DNA of 64,000 nucleotides, from contig BCIH01000013.1 of the NCBI GenBank assembly GCA_002897115.2, positions 466,484 to 530,483 of the forward strand. Direction: 5' to 3'. Origin of the DNA: Prototheca cutis. Its lineage: Eukaryota > Chlorophyta > Trebouxiophyceae > Chlorellales > Chlorellaceae. This document shows positions 1 through 12,447 of the stretch, piece after piece. Every line of letters begins with the position of its first letter. Within the stretch, counting starts at the first letter, position 1. A program made the position numbers and the translations under genes. The notes under the pieces are model-generated. The model had not been told where the DNA came from and did not search any database. It saw only the letters and a program-made list of their open reading frames with translations.

Positions 1-4
1 GCAG

Positions 5-2253
5 ATGACCATGGCGGAGCGCAAGGAGGAGACTGCGCAAGCTGTCAAGGCAGGCGAGCTGCTCGTCTGCGGTGCCACCGACTACTGGGCCATTGGCCGC
101 ACCAAGGATGTGCGGGCAGAGATGTACCCCAATCTGCAGTCTCCACACAGGTTCAAGACCATGATGGTGCGCTAGGGATTGTCCATGGCTAGATCGCGCG
201 ATTTACGGGGGCCGGTGCCGGGCGTGTACGGCTGCGGAGTCTGGACAGGGGTTGGTTTGGCCCGACGCTTGCCTGGCCCCGCTCTGGCCTGCTTTCCTTA
301 TTCTTCCAAACAGGACTCATGATGTTCACTCTTCTCTCACGATTTCGACCCGCAGGGCAAGCGCATTGTGTACATTGCTGCCGGGGCGGCCGCCTTCCAC
401 ACGCTGGCCGTCGACGACGAGGGCCAGTGCTACGCCTGGGGCCGTAACGACAAGGGCCAGCTGGGCCTGGGCGACACCGTCACACGCAACGTGCCGACCC
501 TGATCNCGGGGCTGGAGGGCAAGAAGGTNGTGGCGGGCGGCTGCGGCCGCCACCACTCTGTTGTCATCACCGAAGACGGTGGGTGGGCTGCTGGNGTGCT
601 GGGGATTGTCGGACAGTGCNGATCAGGCTGGCACTCCCGGTCTCTCCCTCTGCAAGCAAGCTCGCGCCCCTGCTCATGGCCCCCAACACGATCGTGCAGG
701 GGAGTCGTACGCCTTTGGGCTCAACACGTATGGCCAGCTGGGCATTGGCACGCCCACCAAGAAGCTCGCCAAGGGCGCCGAGGACATGCACCTCACCCCG
801 ATGAAGGTAGGGAATTGTTGCGTGAGCTTTGGGCTATAGCCCACATCATTGCTGCTGCTGCTGCTGCTGCTGGAAGCACGGTTGCCCTGTGCTGCGACAC
901 ATGATGAAGAAGGAGCAGTCCAAAAAAGTCGATTTCTTCCCACGGAGCTGTGCACATGCCCGTCTGCCAAACAATCCTTCGAGAACAGGTGGCGGTCGGC
1001 AAGGTCAAGTCGGTGGGCGTGGGGGCGGAGTTTTCTGTGTGGTTGAATGAAGAGGGCAAGCTGCTGTCGGCGGGCCTGCCGCAGTACGGCCAGCTCGGCC
1101 ACGGCACTGATGGCTCGTACAACGCGGCGGACAGCAGCGTCAAGATTGTTTTCCAGCCGCAGTACACGCCCAAGCTCATCGCGGCGCTCGCCGAAAAGAC
1201 CGTGACCCGGCTTGCCTGTGGGCAAAACCATTCAATCGCTGTCGCCTCCGATGGCGGCGTCTGGACCTGGGGCTTTGGCGGCTATGGCCGGCTGGGGCAC
1301 AAGGTTCAGCAGGTATTGGCACTCCCGCCTTCTTTTTGTCCGGATGGCCGATGGATTGACTGCATTTTTGTGCCGTCCCGCATGCGCATGCATTCGTAGC
1401 GCATGCACCTACGTTTGTGCTATGGCTGTCTCCCAAACAAACAAAATCAGCGTCCCGACTGCCCGCCAGGACGAGTTCAAGCCGCGGTTGGTGGAAACGC
1501 TGACAGGGCGCATCACGGTGCCGGCAGATGCCATCGTGGGTGCGGGCCAGACGTCCACCTTTTGCTCCATTGCNGGGGGCCAGCTGTTTGCGTGGGGCAA
1601 GCTCAAGGTTTCGGGGGACAACCTCATGTACCCGCAGCCGTACCTGGAGCTGGCGGGGTGGAACATCCGGTCTCTGGCATGCGGCTCTTCCACGTTTGCN
1701 GTCGCTGCCTCGTACGGCAACGAAGAGTCCACNATCACCTGGTGCGCTTTGGGTTTTTTTGCTTTGATCAGAGGCTATATGNTTCAACGCTGCAAGTTGT
1801 GTTGCGCTGTCGATCCAGTGTGTGAGGGGGAACGAGCCTGGATCATAAGGGTTCAGGGCTCCCATGGGCCCCCCCCCCCCAACAACACACACACACCCAT
1901 TCCGGCCCACCCCACCTCACCCAAACAACAGGGGCCACTCCAATGGTTACTGCGAGCTGGGTTATGGCCCGGGGGGCAAGAAGAGTTCTGCCAACCCCGA
2001 CAAGTGCCCGTCCCTGGAGGGCATCACCTGCCACCAGGTGGCCATGGGGTTTGGACACAGCGTCTTCCTCATGGATGCCGGGAACAAGAAGATCGAGGAG
2101 CTGCCCGTGTGGGACGTCACGCCTGAAGACGCATCGGTGCCCTCAGGCGCCGCAGCGGTGACCTCCAAGTCGGGCAAGGCTGCACAAGCCACGGCTGGCA
2201 AGCGGAAGGCCGGCGGAGCCACAGCCGCTGCCAGCGCCCGCCGGCGGAGGTGA
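5..2253 (+). CDS. RCC2: RCC2/TD-60-like RCC1-repeat protein, 5' partial
   Basis: Exons: 5-166, 356-578, 700-806, 989-1312, 1470-1741, 1932-2253. All junctions are GT-AG and in phase, giving about 469 residues. The protein is a seven-bladed RCC1-type propeller; blade motifs seen are [28 protein letters not shown] and [11 protein letters not shown]. The order of these motifs, plus [10 protein letters not shown] and CELGYG near the end, fits RCC2 better than RCC1. In animals RCC2 acts at centromeres and on small GTPases; a role here is inferred. The C-terminus ends in a basic Ala/Lys/Arg tail (RRRR before the stop). The first ATG lies at base 5 and an AG precedes it, so the basic N-terminus usual in RCC2 is probably in an exon left of the window. 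Several n bases fall in exons 2 and 5. Intron 5 carries a C-run and CA repeat before its acceptor. Confidence 0.85.
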
Positions 2254-3001
2254 CCACCCATACTGCGGGAAGAAAAGGTCTTGGGCAATGCCTCTGAGAC
2301 CCAACGCGCCATGCTGCTGTGTTGCGTCCCATCTGCAATCGATCCAGTGGCACCGACAGGCAGGCTCCTGTTTACCGAAGCCGCAGCTGATCGGGTGGAC
2401 ATTCCGTGACCCCACCCTTGTGTGTGTCCACCCATCCAAATGCCTGGCCACAAGGCAGCCGCGCCTTTGTACCCCGGTCGAGCCCAGTACTTGCTCCCCT
2501 GTTTCTTCAGTCAAAGCCGCACTCTGGTGTGGTCTGAGTGGCCATGCGTGAAGTAGACGCACAGCGGCCGAGGGTGCCTGAAGGAGCATCTCGACCGCAG
2601 CGGCACCCCCCAGGCTCGTTCCGGGCACCTCTTACATGCGCGATGTAACACGGGTGCAGGGACCGGAACGAACGACCAAACATGAAAAGATTCCAGCGTC
2701 AGCCAGAAAAGCAATGTCACCAAAAGGATTCAAACAGACCCTGCCTGGGATCGGGTGGGGTGGGGTGGGGGGATGACAGCAGCGCCCAGAGAGGGAAAAG
2801 AAACCCCGGTGGCGGTGGCGTTCGAGGCAAAGAAAGAAGCTCGACACAACCTGCTGCATCCCTGTGAAGTCCCTGCTGGGGCAGGAATTGCCTGTAAACC
2901 AGCCGCATGACTGAGGCGCGCGGAAGACCGCTGTGTTTGGCGGAATGGGTGCTTCGGGGAGGGGGAGTTGCGGGGGGGGGAGGGNAACACAGGCCCCTTG
3001 C
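2254..3001. other. Intergenic, convergent 3' ends (RCC2 / PPI1)
   Basis: No gene is supported. It holds the 3' flanks of two converging genes and a G-rich stretch near 2755-2775 and 2958-2985. A palindrome at 2632-2648 offers a TGTAA element on each strand. Confidence 0.6.
2632..2648. promoter_or_regulatory. Palindromic TGTAA pair, possible two-way poly(A) signal
   Basis: The sequence TTACATGCGCGATGTAA places the green-algal poly(A) signal TGTAA on both strands within 17 bases. It lies about 390 bases after the RCC2 stop and about 370 bases after the PPI1 stop. The signal is established for chlorophytes; its use here is inferred. Confidence 0.35.
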
Positions 3002-5781
3002 TCAGGCCGTGGAAAGCCCCAGGACCAGGAGCACCAGCAGCATTGCCGCGACGACGGCCAGGCCGATGGCCAGCTCGTGCTCGCGGTACGCTGCCTTGAG
3101 CGCCTTGAGCAGGGGCTTCTTGGCCGATACGGGCCGCTTCGCCGCGGGAAGCCCCACCATCGCCTGTAGCGCGTGTGGTGGTGGTGACAGTGGTGGCAAG
3201 TTCGGTGGGCAGGGGTTGACAAGAATTGTCGCGCGGCGGGCAGCATGCATACGAGTCAAGGAAATGGAGCACCGCTCAGAGACTGCCTTACACCACCACC
3301 CACTGGGCCGTGACTCGTCAGGAACTCGCGCCCATCTTCCCGACGACACCAACCGACCCACCTTGGCAACGCGGAGTGGTGCATTGGTTTTGACCAGCGC
3401 AGGGTTGGCCCGCACCCGCCGGACTGCAGGGGCTGGCTGAACCGGTGCCGGCTCAGCCTCAGCAATTGTATCGGCCGCCGGCACATCGGCCGCCGGATCA
3501 GCGACACCGGCACTACCGTTGCTCTCCTCACTCGCTGGCACATCTACTTCCGGCACGACCTTGGCCGCCTCCCGTGCCTCTGCCTCCTGCTTGCGGGACG
3601 CCTCTGCAGCACGGCGCTCGGCAGCACGACGTGTGCGCTCCGCCTTGCGTGCGCGCCTGCGCTCGGTGTCCTCCCGCGCCGCCGCCTGACGAGCCTGCTC
3701 GGCCTCACGCCTTGCTGTCGCGTCGAGTTTGGGTGCCGCAGACTGCCCCTTCACGAGCAATGCCTCGGGCAGTTCAAACGTCGCGCCCGGGCCCTCGCCG
3801 TCCGAGGACGATGGCGCCGACGACGCCGGCGCGCCGCGGGGTGCCGACACCAGCGACGGCGTCGCCGGCCGCCGCACCGTGGGGCTACTGTCCTTGTGGA
3901 TTGCTAGTTGCGGGGGTGGAGCTGGGGGTGCTGCCACTACTGGTGCCACTGGGACCGTCACCGCAGCTGCCACTGGCTGTGCAGTCACACCAGACTGTTC
4001 CTGCTGCACCGTATGCACCCCATCAGCACGCATGCCGGCTGCGCGGCGGCGGGCCTGTTCCAGGACACCGGCAATGGCGCCCTGCGCCCGCTCCTTGGCG
4101 TCCTCGCGTGACAGCGGCGCCCTCGGGGCGACCGGCCGCCGCGGCACCGGTGCCACGACGGCAGCGCCCCCACCGTCGCTGTCGCCCGACTGCACTGCGC
4201 CACCTTCGCCGTCCCCACCCGAAATTCCCCAGCCGCCGGCCCGCCGGCCGTGCCGCTGTTCAACCATGGCCAGGTACTCGGCGCGATAGCCCGCGTCACC
4301 CTTGAGCCGAGCGAGCTCCCGGTCCACCTGCTCCGCACACGCAACACGGGCCCGCTCCAGCGCACTCGTGCCATCGACAGGCATGGCAGCGGTAACAGCC
4401 ACGGCCTCAGCCTCGCTCTTCTTCTCGACACCCTCGTCGGCCTTCTCAATGCCGTCCTCACCATCAACATCACCAACTCCTCGGCCACGCAGGGCGGCGC
4501 GGACGCCGACGCTAAAGCGCCGCGAGGCGTAGTAAGCGTCGCGGCGTTCGCGGTGCGCACGGCGCGCCTGCGACACCCGCGCGTATGCGGCGTCTTGCAG
4601 CGCCTTGAGCTCGCGTCGGCGCGCCAGGATGGCCTCCACCTCGGCGTCCACGGCGCGCTCCGCCTCCCAAAAACCGTCCAGCACAACCTTTTGCGCGTCG
4701 CGCTCCGCGCGGAGAGCCCGCAGCTCGGTCTCCGCCTCCGCCAGCACTGTCCGCGAGCGCTGCGCCTCTGCGGCAGCCGCAGGGTCGCGGGCAGCCGATG
4801 CCGCAGCCTCGTACTCGGCCACACGGGGGCGCTGCGCGCGGAGCGACCTCATCCGAGCCACCAGCCGCTTTTCCTCTCCCAGGGTCAGTGTCTCGTGTGC
4901 CACGCGGTGTTCCGAGGCTGCGATCTCGGCGTCCAGGTCGGCCACGGACCAGACGTCGAGGTCGGGGTAGGACTCGCGCAGGCGGCGCAGCGCGGGGGCG
5001 CCGGCCGCTGCGGCCCGCGATGCCTCGCGCAGCGGGGCCACTTCGGCAGCCTTGGCGACGTATGCGTCGCGGCAGACGCGGTACGCCTCGCGAGCCGCCT
5101 GCGTCTCCATCCGCGCATCATCGCGCGCGACCTTGCGCACGCTCGCGCTCTCGTTCAGCAGGCGCACCTGCTGCGTGTAGACTGCCAGCTCCTGTTCCAG
5201 CGCCGCCAGGGCCGTCAGTTCTGGGGGCTTGGGCACGCGAACCAGCCACAGCCTGCATGAATGCAGATGGTGATGAGGCATGAAGGCGTGCTGAAGGGCT
5301 TCCAAGGTGTCACGGAGGTTGAAATGGAGCTAGCACTGCAGGAGTCCCAGTCGAGGGGAGTGAGAGAGGCCAACAGGGGGGGACAATTTGGGCAAGGCTC
5401 TGCATCCAAGGGGCCTCGTCGGGCACCAACAGCCTTCCCAAGATTCTACATGAACGTGGCTGGGCGGTAGGAGGAGGCCCAGGCGCCCGCACCGGCAGCC
5501 TAGGTCCCTAGCCGGCGCCGCGGGCTCCCCCCAGACGCCCCCAACCACCGGGCCGGCATTCCATGCCGGAAGACTTCTCGTCCATGGAGGACCTCAACAA
5601 TCCACATCGGCATCTAGAACATATGGATTTCCAGCCCTGCTGCGCACCGCCTAGGCATTCTTTCGTCGGCGTCCTGGGCGGACCCCGTGGTCGATCTGGT
5701 TTGAGAGGTGGCCTCACTTTGGGTGAGGGAGACCTCCACGGCGCTCCTGATACCGTCATAGTCCGAATCATGGTCACTCAT
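3002..5781 (-). CDS. Proton-pump-interactor (PPI1)-like coiled-coil tail-anchored protein
   Basis: Exons on the minus strand: 5781-5648, 5252-3362, 3163-3002, giving about 728 residues. The first exon (start MSDHDSDYDG) is inferred because it meets the second in phase; the other two are firmer. After the short leader the protein reads LWLVRVPKPPE and then a long Ala/Arg/Glu-rich coiled coil. It includes HETLTLGEEKRLV, the segment I recognise from plant PPI1, which binds the regulatory tail of the plasma-membrane H+-ATPase. A Pro/Ser-rich middle and a Glu/Arg/Ala-rich second coiled coil follow. The C-terminus is a single membrane span, LAIGLAVVAAMLLVLLVLGL, ending at the stop, as in PPI1, so the protein should sit tail-anchored on ER or plasma membrane. 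The last intron is 198 bases, a multiple of three, so the frame stays open through it. Confidence 0.7.
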
Positions 5782-6141
5782 GGTCGCGCTGCCAACGCTT
5801 ACTTTCACAGCATGCTGCGAGTGGGCCCCTCCCACCGCCGGGAGCTCAACCGAAACTCCACCGTCGACAACAGCCATCTACTCTTGTGGCTGCAGTCAGG
5901 CTCAGATTAATAAGCTGATCAGTATTTTTCGAGTGCACATGCCTATGGAGTGCAGGCCATGATATCCCATTGCAGTAGGACCTGCCTAGACGCCCGCGAG
6001 CTGCGCAGCCATGGGTAGGTGAATCTTGCGCGTGGGGGTGGGTGTGCTGTACGGGGAGCCACGACCCCCGGTCCCAAAATTCTCCAGGCGGAGTTTCGTC
6101 TGTCCCCCTGCCAGTTACATGACCTTGGACACCATGCACGT
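5782..6141. other. Intergenic between PPI1 start and TPR-protein end
   Basis: No gene is supported. It should contain the PPI1 promoter and the 3' flank of the next minus-strand gene. No clear TATA box or repeat is seen. Confidence 0.5.
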
Positions 6142-8393
6142 TCATTTCTTAGCCTTCAACTTCCCATTGGGCGCCGACTTCCTTGCCCCGCTTCTCTGGC
6201 CGGCGGTTTTCTTTGCCAGTCGGGCCCGCAGCCGGGCCCGATTCACCTCCTTTGCCCCCACCTCGTCGCCGACCTGCGGGGGGGCATGACGTGTCATGGC
6301 CGTGACATGTCAAACATAAAAACAGTACGAAATCTCTTACCGACCGCACTCCGGTCCTCACCTTGAGCTTCAGCTCCCACAGCAGCTGTTGTGTGACTTC
6401 CTTGGATGCTTCTATGGCTGCCGCCAGCTTCGCGTCCGGATCTCGCACCTTGTCCAGTGCCTGCAACCGGGTTTTTTGGGGGTTTATTAGGGGGACATGC
6501 GCTGTGCATGTTTGGAGGCATGAAGCATCTTATACCGGAAGACAGTTTTCCCCAGAAACAGTGGTCCTGCCGCCAGGGGAGCACTCCAGGCACCGCCGGG
6601 GCCGCGCTTCAATATGTGCCCGTCGGTCCAGGGCTGCCCTGCGACGACCTGGCCTTACCATGGATTGCTGCAGCGCCTGGTTGGCATACTCCACTGCCAC
6701 CTCGGGCTGCCCCAGCTTATCCAGCGACTCTGCCATGCGCCTGTGAGCGATGAGAGGTGGGAGAGGTAGAGACGGGATCGCGGCTCCTGCCGCTGGGACA
6801 TCCACATTGCGTTGGTGCTTCTGACCACCACCACAGGCAGCTTCCCTGCTGCATGAGTCCATGCATGCCCAGGGTCCTGCCGGCCAAGGACGGGCTCTGC
6901 CTTGCAGCCCAAGTCAGTCATACCCCGCCGACCAGCTCCGAGGTCAACCCTGCGCTGCCCGCACCTGAGCAGCTCGACGCGGTGCAGGACCATGGGGGCA
7001 TCAAAGGCCTCGCGGTCGTCAAGCATCAGCAGCTCATGCCGGTACATGAGCAGCGCCTCGTCCAGCCGGCTGCGACGCCTGCAGGATTGTTGTTTTGAAA
7101 GGCACATGGTCGGTACATGTCATAGGGCGGGAAGGAGACATGCGTGGCTGTGTGGCTGCCACGCAGCCTCCCTCCAAACTCACAAGTACTATCCAAAAAG
7201 AAACCCTGAAACGGGCCAATCTACCTGCAAAACTCTGCCAGGGCGTGCATGCACTGGATGGCCGGCATGCTCTTGGACCCAAACACGGACATGGCCGAGG
7301 CATTGGCGAGACCCAGCAGAGCCTCCGCCTGCTCCAGCAGCGCATCTGCGGCTCCGCTGTCCGCGCGGGCAGCTGCGCTCTCCAGCCCGGCAGCCGCCTC
7401 CCAGAAGCGACGCAGCGCGGCACGCTGCGCGGCGTGCACCGTCTGTGGGTATTCGAAATGTGGAAGAAAGTCACGTGTCACATGGATATGAATACACGGA
7501 GGATGGAAAGCATAGCTTTGGCAGGGTGATCCGGCCGCCTCAATGCNTCACGGACCATAGCATTCAATGCAATGCTTCTCTTNTGAGAAGCCCAAGNCCC
7601 AGATACGTACAAGCAAAACAAAAAGAAAACAGAACAACGTTCAACTATAAGACGTACATCTAGGCGGCGGTAGGCATCCACGATGCGGTCCCTGCCTGCG
7701 GCGGCCTTCGGCGTGTGCTCGCCGGCCGCAGTCAGCACGGACTGCATCACTTGTTCNGTGATGGCTGCAGCGTAGCAGGCGGCTTCCTCCTCCCGGCACG
7801 CTGCCAGCACGCGGTGTGCAAAGCCCGCGCTGATGTCAGCGGCCTCCTGTACACGGCCCTGCTCGCTCAGCAGGATAGCTGCCTCGCGATGAACCTGCAG
7901 CAGCTGCAGATTCGGCATTCCCCCAAGACCGGCCTGTGCGTGTGCGCGAGTGTGTGTGTTTTGGGGGGGGGGGGGTCCGTGAGCGCGATTGTTGACCGAG
8001 GATGTGGATCCGACCGCATGAGCAAAGTGAATGTGCATGCACGCGACCGCAAAGGGAAACGGCAACAACGGCTGCATCACGCGTCAGCGCCGCCGCAGAT
8101 ACCCCACTGGGTTCAGGCCGCAATCTGCGGTGCCGTGCTTTCCTCCCAGTCTCCAACACACATACCTTGGCCAGGGCGTCGCAAGCCCGGACGGCGACTG
8201 CGGCATCATCGCTCCGGCCCTCGGCCTTCCACGTGTGTGCAAACAGCGTGATGGCATGGCACTGCCACATTTTTGCAGTTGGAAGTTGTGTTTAGGAGGG
8301 CATCATTGCTGCGTTGCATGGAATACAGTGTCCGGGAGCTCGCTGCAGATGGCACAAGTCTTGCATCACTCCAACGGTCCTCTGACCACCCCC

Positions 8394-8477
<84 letters not shown>

Positions 8478-10293
8478 CACACACACACACACACACAGAC
8501 CTGCTTGTCGGCGTCGTTGCAGGCGCCAGCGGCGCGGTACCCTGTGCCGGCGGCGAGGCGAGCTTCGGGCCACAGTTTGGCCTGCGTTTGCATCGTACCG
8601 CAGCCCAGTGCTGCAGCGGCCACAATCTGGGGACGAACGTTGCCCAGCAGAGCCAGTTTCACGGCCAGCTCCCCAGCCTTGACTGCCGCGAGCAGCGACT
8701 TCCTGGGGGTGATGGGGGGTTTGTCGGTGCGGGTGCAGATGAGCGAGCCAATGAGCGTCAATTCGATCAGTCATTGGCTTGCGATCGCTGAACTCTGATG
8801 AGCAATGCCATCATCATGACACATGAGCACCCACCCCTCCACCTCCACCACATGTTAACACATCGCACTTGGGGTCGTTCAACAGGTGCTCGGCCTGTTC
8901 CATTGCTTTTTCAACGCGCCGCTCCTCCAGGGTTGCAGGAGCATCCGGGCCGGGGATGCCAACGAGCTCCAGCTCAGGAATTTCCGCGGCCTCCTCAAAC
9001 GCAGCCTTCGGGGGGGGGGGGGGGGGGGGGGGTCGGGATGTACGGGTTCTGGGCATTGCCTGGAAATTTCACAGGGCATTGTCATCATCAGTGTGCAACA
9101 ACACATGCAGGACCCCGCCCCCGGCACGTCCTCGGATGACACAAACACTCCTGCAGTGCCCGACAGACAACAAAACAAAGCCCCGGTCAATGAGCACTCC
9201 CAGCGGCTGCACCCATGCAATCAGCTCGATGCAGCCAGTCTCTACACCTGTAGGGCTGTGGCATCGAGTGGCGGGATTTCCAACAGCGCTCTGGGTGCAG
9301 ATGCTGGTGCCTCCTTTGGTGGCACAACCGGCGGCGCTGTCTTGGCCCCGTTTGCCAGCTCAGCAGCAGACTCCTCCTTCGATCCGCTGGCAAGAGTGAC
9401 ATCAGCTTTCTCGGTCTGTGGCCCTGCCTCTGCGACATGGGCAGCATCACTCGCCTGGATGACGACAGTCACGCTTTCCTCGTGGGGCTCCGCCGCAGTG
9501 TCATCCTCGCCAGNTTGCAGGGAAGCCGCCTCCACCTGCTCGTTGTCAGCCGACCTGGGCACGCANGCATTGGCCTCGNGCTCGNTGTTCCCGGTTTCTC
9601 CAGCTGGTACCNTTTCCGCTTCATCCTGGTTCGCAGCAGGGGCCGCCGGCGCACCACTTTCTGCTGCCTCGNTGGGGACATCAGCCTCAACAANCTTCTG
9701 TGGGCTCGTCGGGGCGCCAGCCGGCGGGGCAAATGGTGCTGGAGTGGCAGGCGCCGACCCAGCTGGCACTGAGGGCCCGGCACTGCCATCATTGCTTCCT
9801 GCCTTTGCAGTTTCGGCGGCTGNGACAGCAGTGCGAGGAGTCTCCAGGACCTCAGCCTGCTCCGGGCCAGAGGCCGCCGGGTGGAGTTCCGTTTGGTGTG
9901 CAGGCCCAGCATCGGCTTGAGGCTCACCTGCTTCCTTCTCCTTGGCAGTTGGCATGGGGTTCCTGCACCAGGAGTGAAGCAAGACATGGTGAGTAGAGCC
10001 ACCAGGAACGGCCACACAGGGCCCTGGTCCAGGGCAAGGGCCAGCACCTCAGAAGCCCAACCCAAGTCTGCAGCTCAGGGTCCCTGCGGGTATGACAGTG
10101 CAACCCCCTCGCATTTTGCATGCCGCGCAACGTACATTGTAGTCGTCGCCTCGGCAGGGGATGGCGCGCCGCGTCTGGAGCTTTGCAGGGCACGTCCCCG
10201 CTTGGTTCTGGAAAACCACACGGACACCGCCGCGGCAACCACGGCCAGTCCGGAGGCCAGCAGCAGCGCATTGCCCTGCCCTCGCTCGCTCAT
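6142..10293 (-). CDS. N-terminally anchored TPR-repeat protein
   Basis: Eleven minus-strand exons: 10293-10136, 9962-9248, 9005-8869, 8702-8501, 8261-8166, 7894-7658, 7442-7225, 7078-6965, 6740-6659, 6460-6362, 6273-6142. All keep phase, giving about 729 residues. Residues 8-25 form one membrane span (LLLASGLAVVAAAVSVWF) followed by a basic stretch, so the bulk should face the cytosol. Residues 53-291 are a low-complexity Ala/Pro/Glu linker with many n bases. From about 292 on, the protein is all helical with degenerate TPR-like pairs, for example ARLAAGTGYRAAG, ALLMYRHELLMLDD and LGQPEVAVEYANQALQQ. It ends in a Lys/Arg-rich tail. The layout of anchor, acidic linker and TPRs recalls organelle-surface receptors such as Tom70 or OM64, but I see no specific family signature and assign no substrate. 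Confidence 0.7.
8396..8497. repeat. 80-base C tract plus (AC)n inside an intron
   Basis: Bases 8396-8475 are all C except an A at 8445, and are followed by an AC repeat to about 8497. On the sense (minus) strand this reads (GT)n then G-run directly after the donor of the TPR-protein intron 8500-8262. Confidence 0.95.
9010..9032. repeat. 23-base G tract (C tract on sense strand) at an acceptor
   Basis: The tract ends four bases before the acceptor of the 9005-8869 exon of the TPR protein. On the sense strand it is a pure C run acting as the polypyrimidine tract. Confidence 0.9.
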
Positions 10294-10716
10294 ATTGGAT
10301 TTACGATTTCTGGATTGTGTAGCTCCTCCCTCTGGTGATCGAGGCACTGTCATGTACTTCTCAGGCCTTCGTCACGTTGCCCTTCGTGGGCACTGCAAAG
10401 CTGGCCCCGATGGCGAGGCGTTCACACTGCAGATCGACCGTGTGCGCGACTGGTGCCGATTCGACCTCTGGGACATGCGCACGGGTGGCCTGTACCCAGT
10501 TTGCGATGAGACTCCTGGTGCTCCCATCGGGCGGGACCGCATTCCACGGCGAATGTGCTGAGTTGGCAAATGCAGGCCCAGAGTGGGAGTGGCAGAATCG
10601 AGAATGCGCTTGACTGGCCCATTGCACCTGTGATCACACCGCGCAACAGTTTTCTCAAAAGACAACTACTGTTCGCGACATGAATCGATAATATAGAATC
10701 GCATTGTTTATTGAGG
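10294..10716. other. Divergent intergenic region (TPR protein / type I membrane protein)
   Basis: It separates two divergent starts and should hold both promoters. Reading frames cross it but none has a recognisable product. An AT-rich patch (gataatatagaatc) lies about 30 bases before the plus-strand ATG. Confidence 0.5.
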
Positions 10717-12447
10717 ATGGCATGTAGAGCCACTCCTGGAGCCCGGCTGGTCCTGTGCCTGCTGGGTCTGTGCTTCGCCCTTGGCGAGGCCCGGATCCTT
10801 CTCGATGACGCCACAGGTGAGCATAGGAAGGTTGAAATGTTGCATTTTGCTTCTTGTATGGTGGTTTTGCAGGGCGAGGTGTTTCCCATGCACTCTCGAG
10901 AGCCGGGGTGATAGTACTGGCCCCCCTATCGGCCTGTTCCACCTGATTCAAAGCTCGGCACCGCTTGGGAAGGCGACGGGTGGGCCCACCTGCAACTTAG
11001 ACAGGATCACCCGTACCACGCCCGCAGCGCCATCGATTCTGAAACCTGTGCTCATCCAAGAGCAATCTGAAGCCGACAGAATACTGGCCTCGCCTGGACC
11101 TAACAATGAGGCTACCAGCAGGGCACAGCAGGGCGCGAATGGCAGCGACCTGCCTGGCAGCCTCAAGAGTGACGGGCTGCGATCGGGCCTAGGTAAGAGC
11201 AGAGACCTTGTACAGAAGACTACGTGCTCATGAGCCATACGGCTGTGTTACTGCAATCTGTGAATGGCTGTGGGAGCTCGTGCAACGACCGTGCACATGC
11301 TTCCATACGTACTTCCATCCTTCAGAGGTGCCTTCAAGTGGGCCGCAGCATGTGGGTCTCCCAGAGGCAGAGGACTCGGTGACTGGACACTCTACCAACA
11401 GGACTGACTCGGGTGTCACCCTCAAAACCGCGGGCGCACCCACCTCGGCAGCCGATGGGCCGAAGGCAGAGTCTGGCGCCGGCAGTGCCCAGGGTCCCAC
11501 AAGCAACTCGCCTGCAGCCAAGGTCACAAAAGGAGCCGACTTGGCACCTTCCAATTCAACCGCAGTCCCGGCCAAGCACAAGGAGCAGCCGCCGCCAACT
11601 CCGACGATGGCACAGCCATCATCCCCGCCGCCGACATCGCCAAAGGCTGTGCAGCTGTCACCGCCGCCACCGGAAGCGAAGAGCCCACCGCCACTGTCGC
11701 CACCTCCCCAGGAAACACAAGAGGCCAGTGGTGGCAGCAGTGTTGATGGGACGACATCGGCTCAGACAGCGAGCCAGGACAGCTGGTGGGTGGGTCATAT
11801 GCGTACTGATTCGCGGTCGATTCTGCACGTAGTGAGTGTCAAACCCCAAACGGACACGTGCCCTTGTCATCGTTCGACCCACGTGTAGCTGCCCTGCGGT
11901 CCAGCAAAACCGCCTGCCTCCTATTTTCTGCAGGGAACCGGACATCGCCATGCAGACCCTTAGCAGGTGGGGCTGAGAGGTTCAGGTTTTTGCGCATGAA
12001 GACATGGTCTCAGGGTCTTTCCGGAACAAGGTGCAGCGGCCTCTGGTGTTGACAGATGGAAGCACCCCAGAAACTTCCAAAGACCAAACAGCATGAATGA
12101 CCATTTTCTCCGCCTTTTTCAGTGTGGGTCTGCCTCTGGCGCTGCTGGTGGGCGCGGCTGTGGTGGTAGCAGGAGCGGTGTGGGTGCGTCGCCGGCGGCA
12201 GCGGGGCTGGGCCCCTGTCCCCAGCGAGATGGAGCTCCCCGTTTCAAAGGCGTCCGACCTGCGACCCCGGTCACTGGCCGAGCCGGTGGGATGGGCTGCA
12301 GGGGACAAGGATTGGGAGGACGTGACGACATCCCCCGGATCGGCCCTGGCTGCCGCTGCCGCTGCCTCGTCCCCTGGGGCCCGGAGGTCCCGGCCTGGTC
12401 GCTCCCGGAAGAACAGTGCNGCCGCTGAGTGGAGCGACGACTGGTGA
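10717..12447 (+). CDS. Type I single-pass membrane protein, Pro-rich ectodomain, unknown function
   Basis: Proposed exons: 10717-10816, 11001-11192, 11326-11785, 12123-12447, about 358 residues. The last three are firm; the join of exon 1 to exon 2 was chosen only because it keeps phase. The protein opens with a signal peptide (LVLCLLGLCFALGEA, residues about 11-25). A low-complexity lumenal or extracellular region rich in Ser, Thr, Ala and Pro follows, with runs such as SPPPPEAKSPPPLSPPP reminiscent of plant cell-wall Pro-rich proteins. A membrane span (VGLPLALLVGAAVVVAGAVWV) is followed by RRRRQRG as a stop-transfer signal and a cytosolic tail of about 85 residues. I recognise no catalytic domain. 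A wall-associated or surface protein is possible. Alternative small exons between 10870 and 11000 cannot be excluded. Confidence 0.55.

Noticed and set aside
3445..5283. Long plus-strand frames opposite PPI1
   Set aside because: They are shadows of a GC-rich coding strand; only the minus frame has coiled coil and membrane span.
8031..8798. Poly-Pro and poly-Gly frames
   Set aside because: They come from the C tract in a TPR-protein intron.
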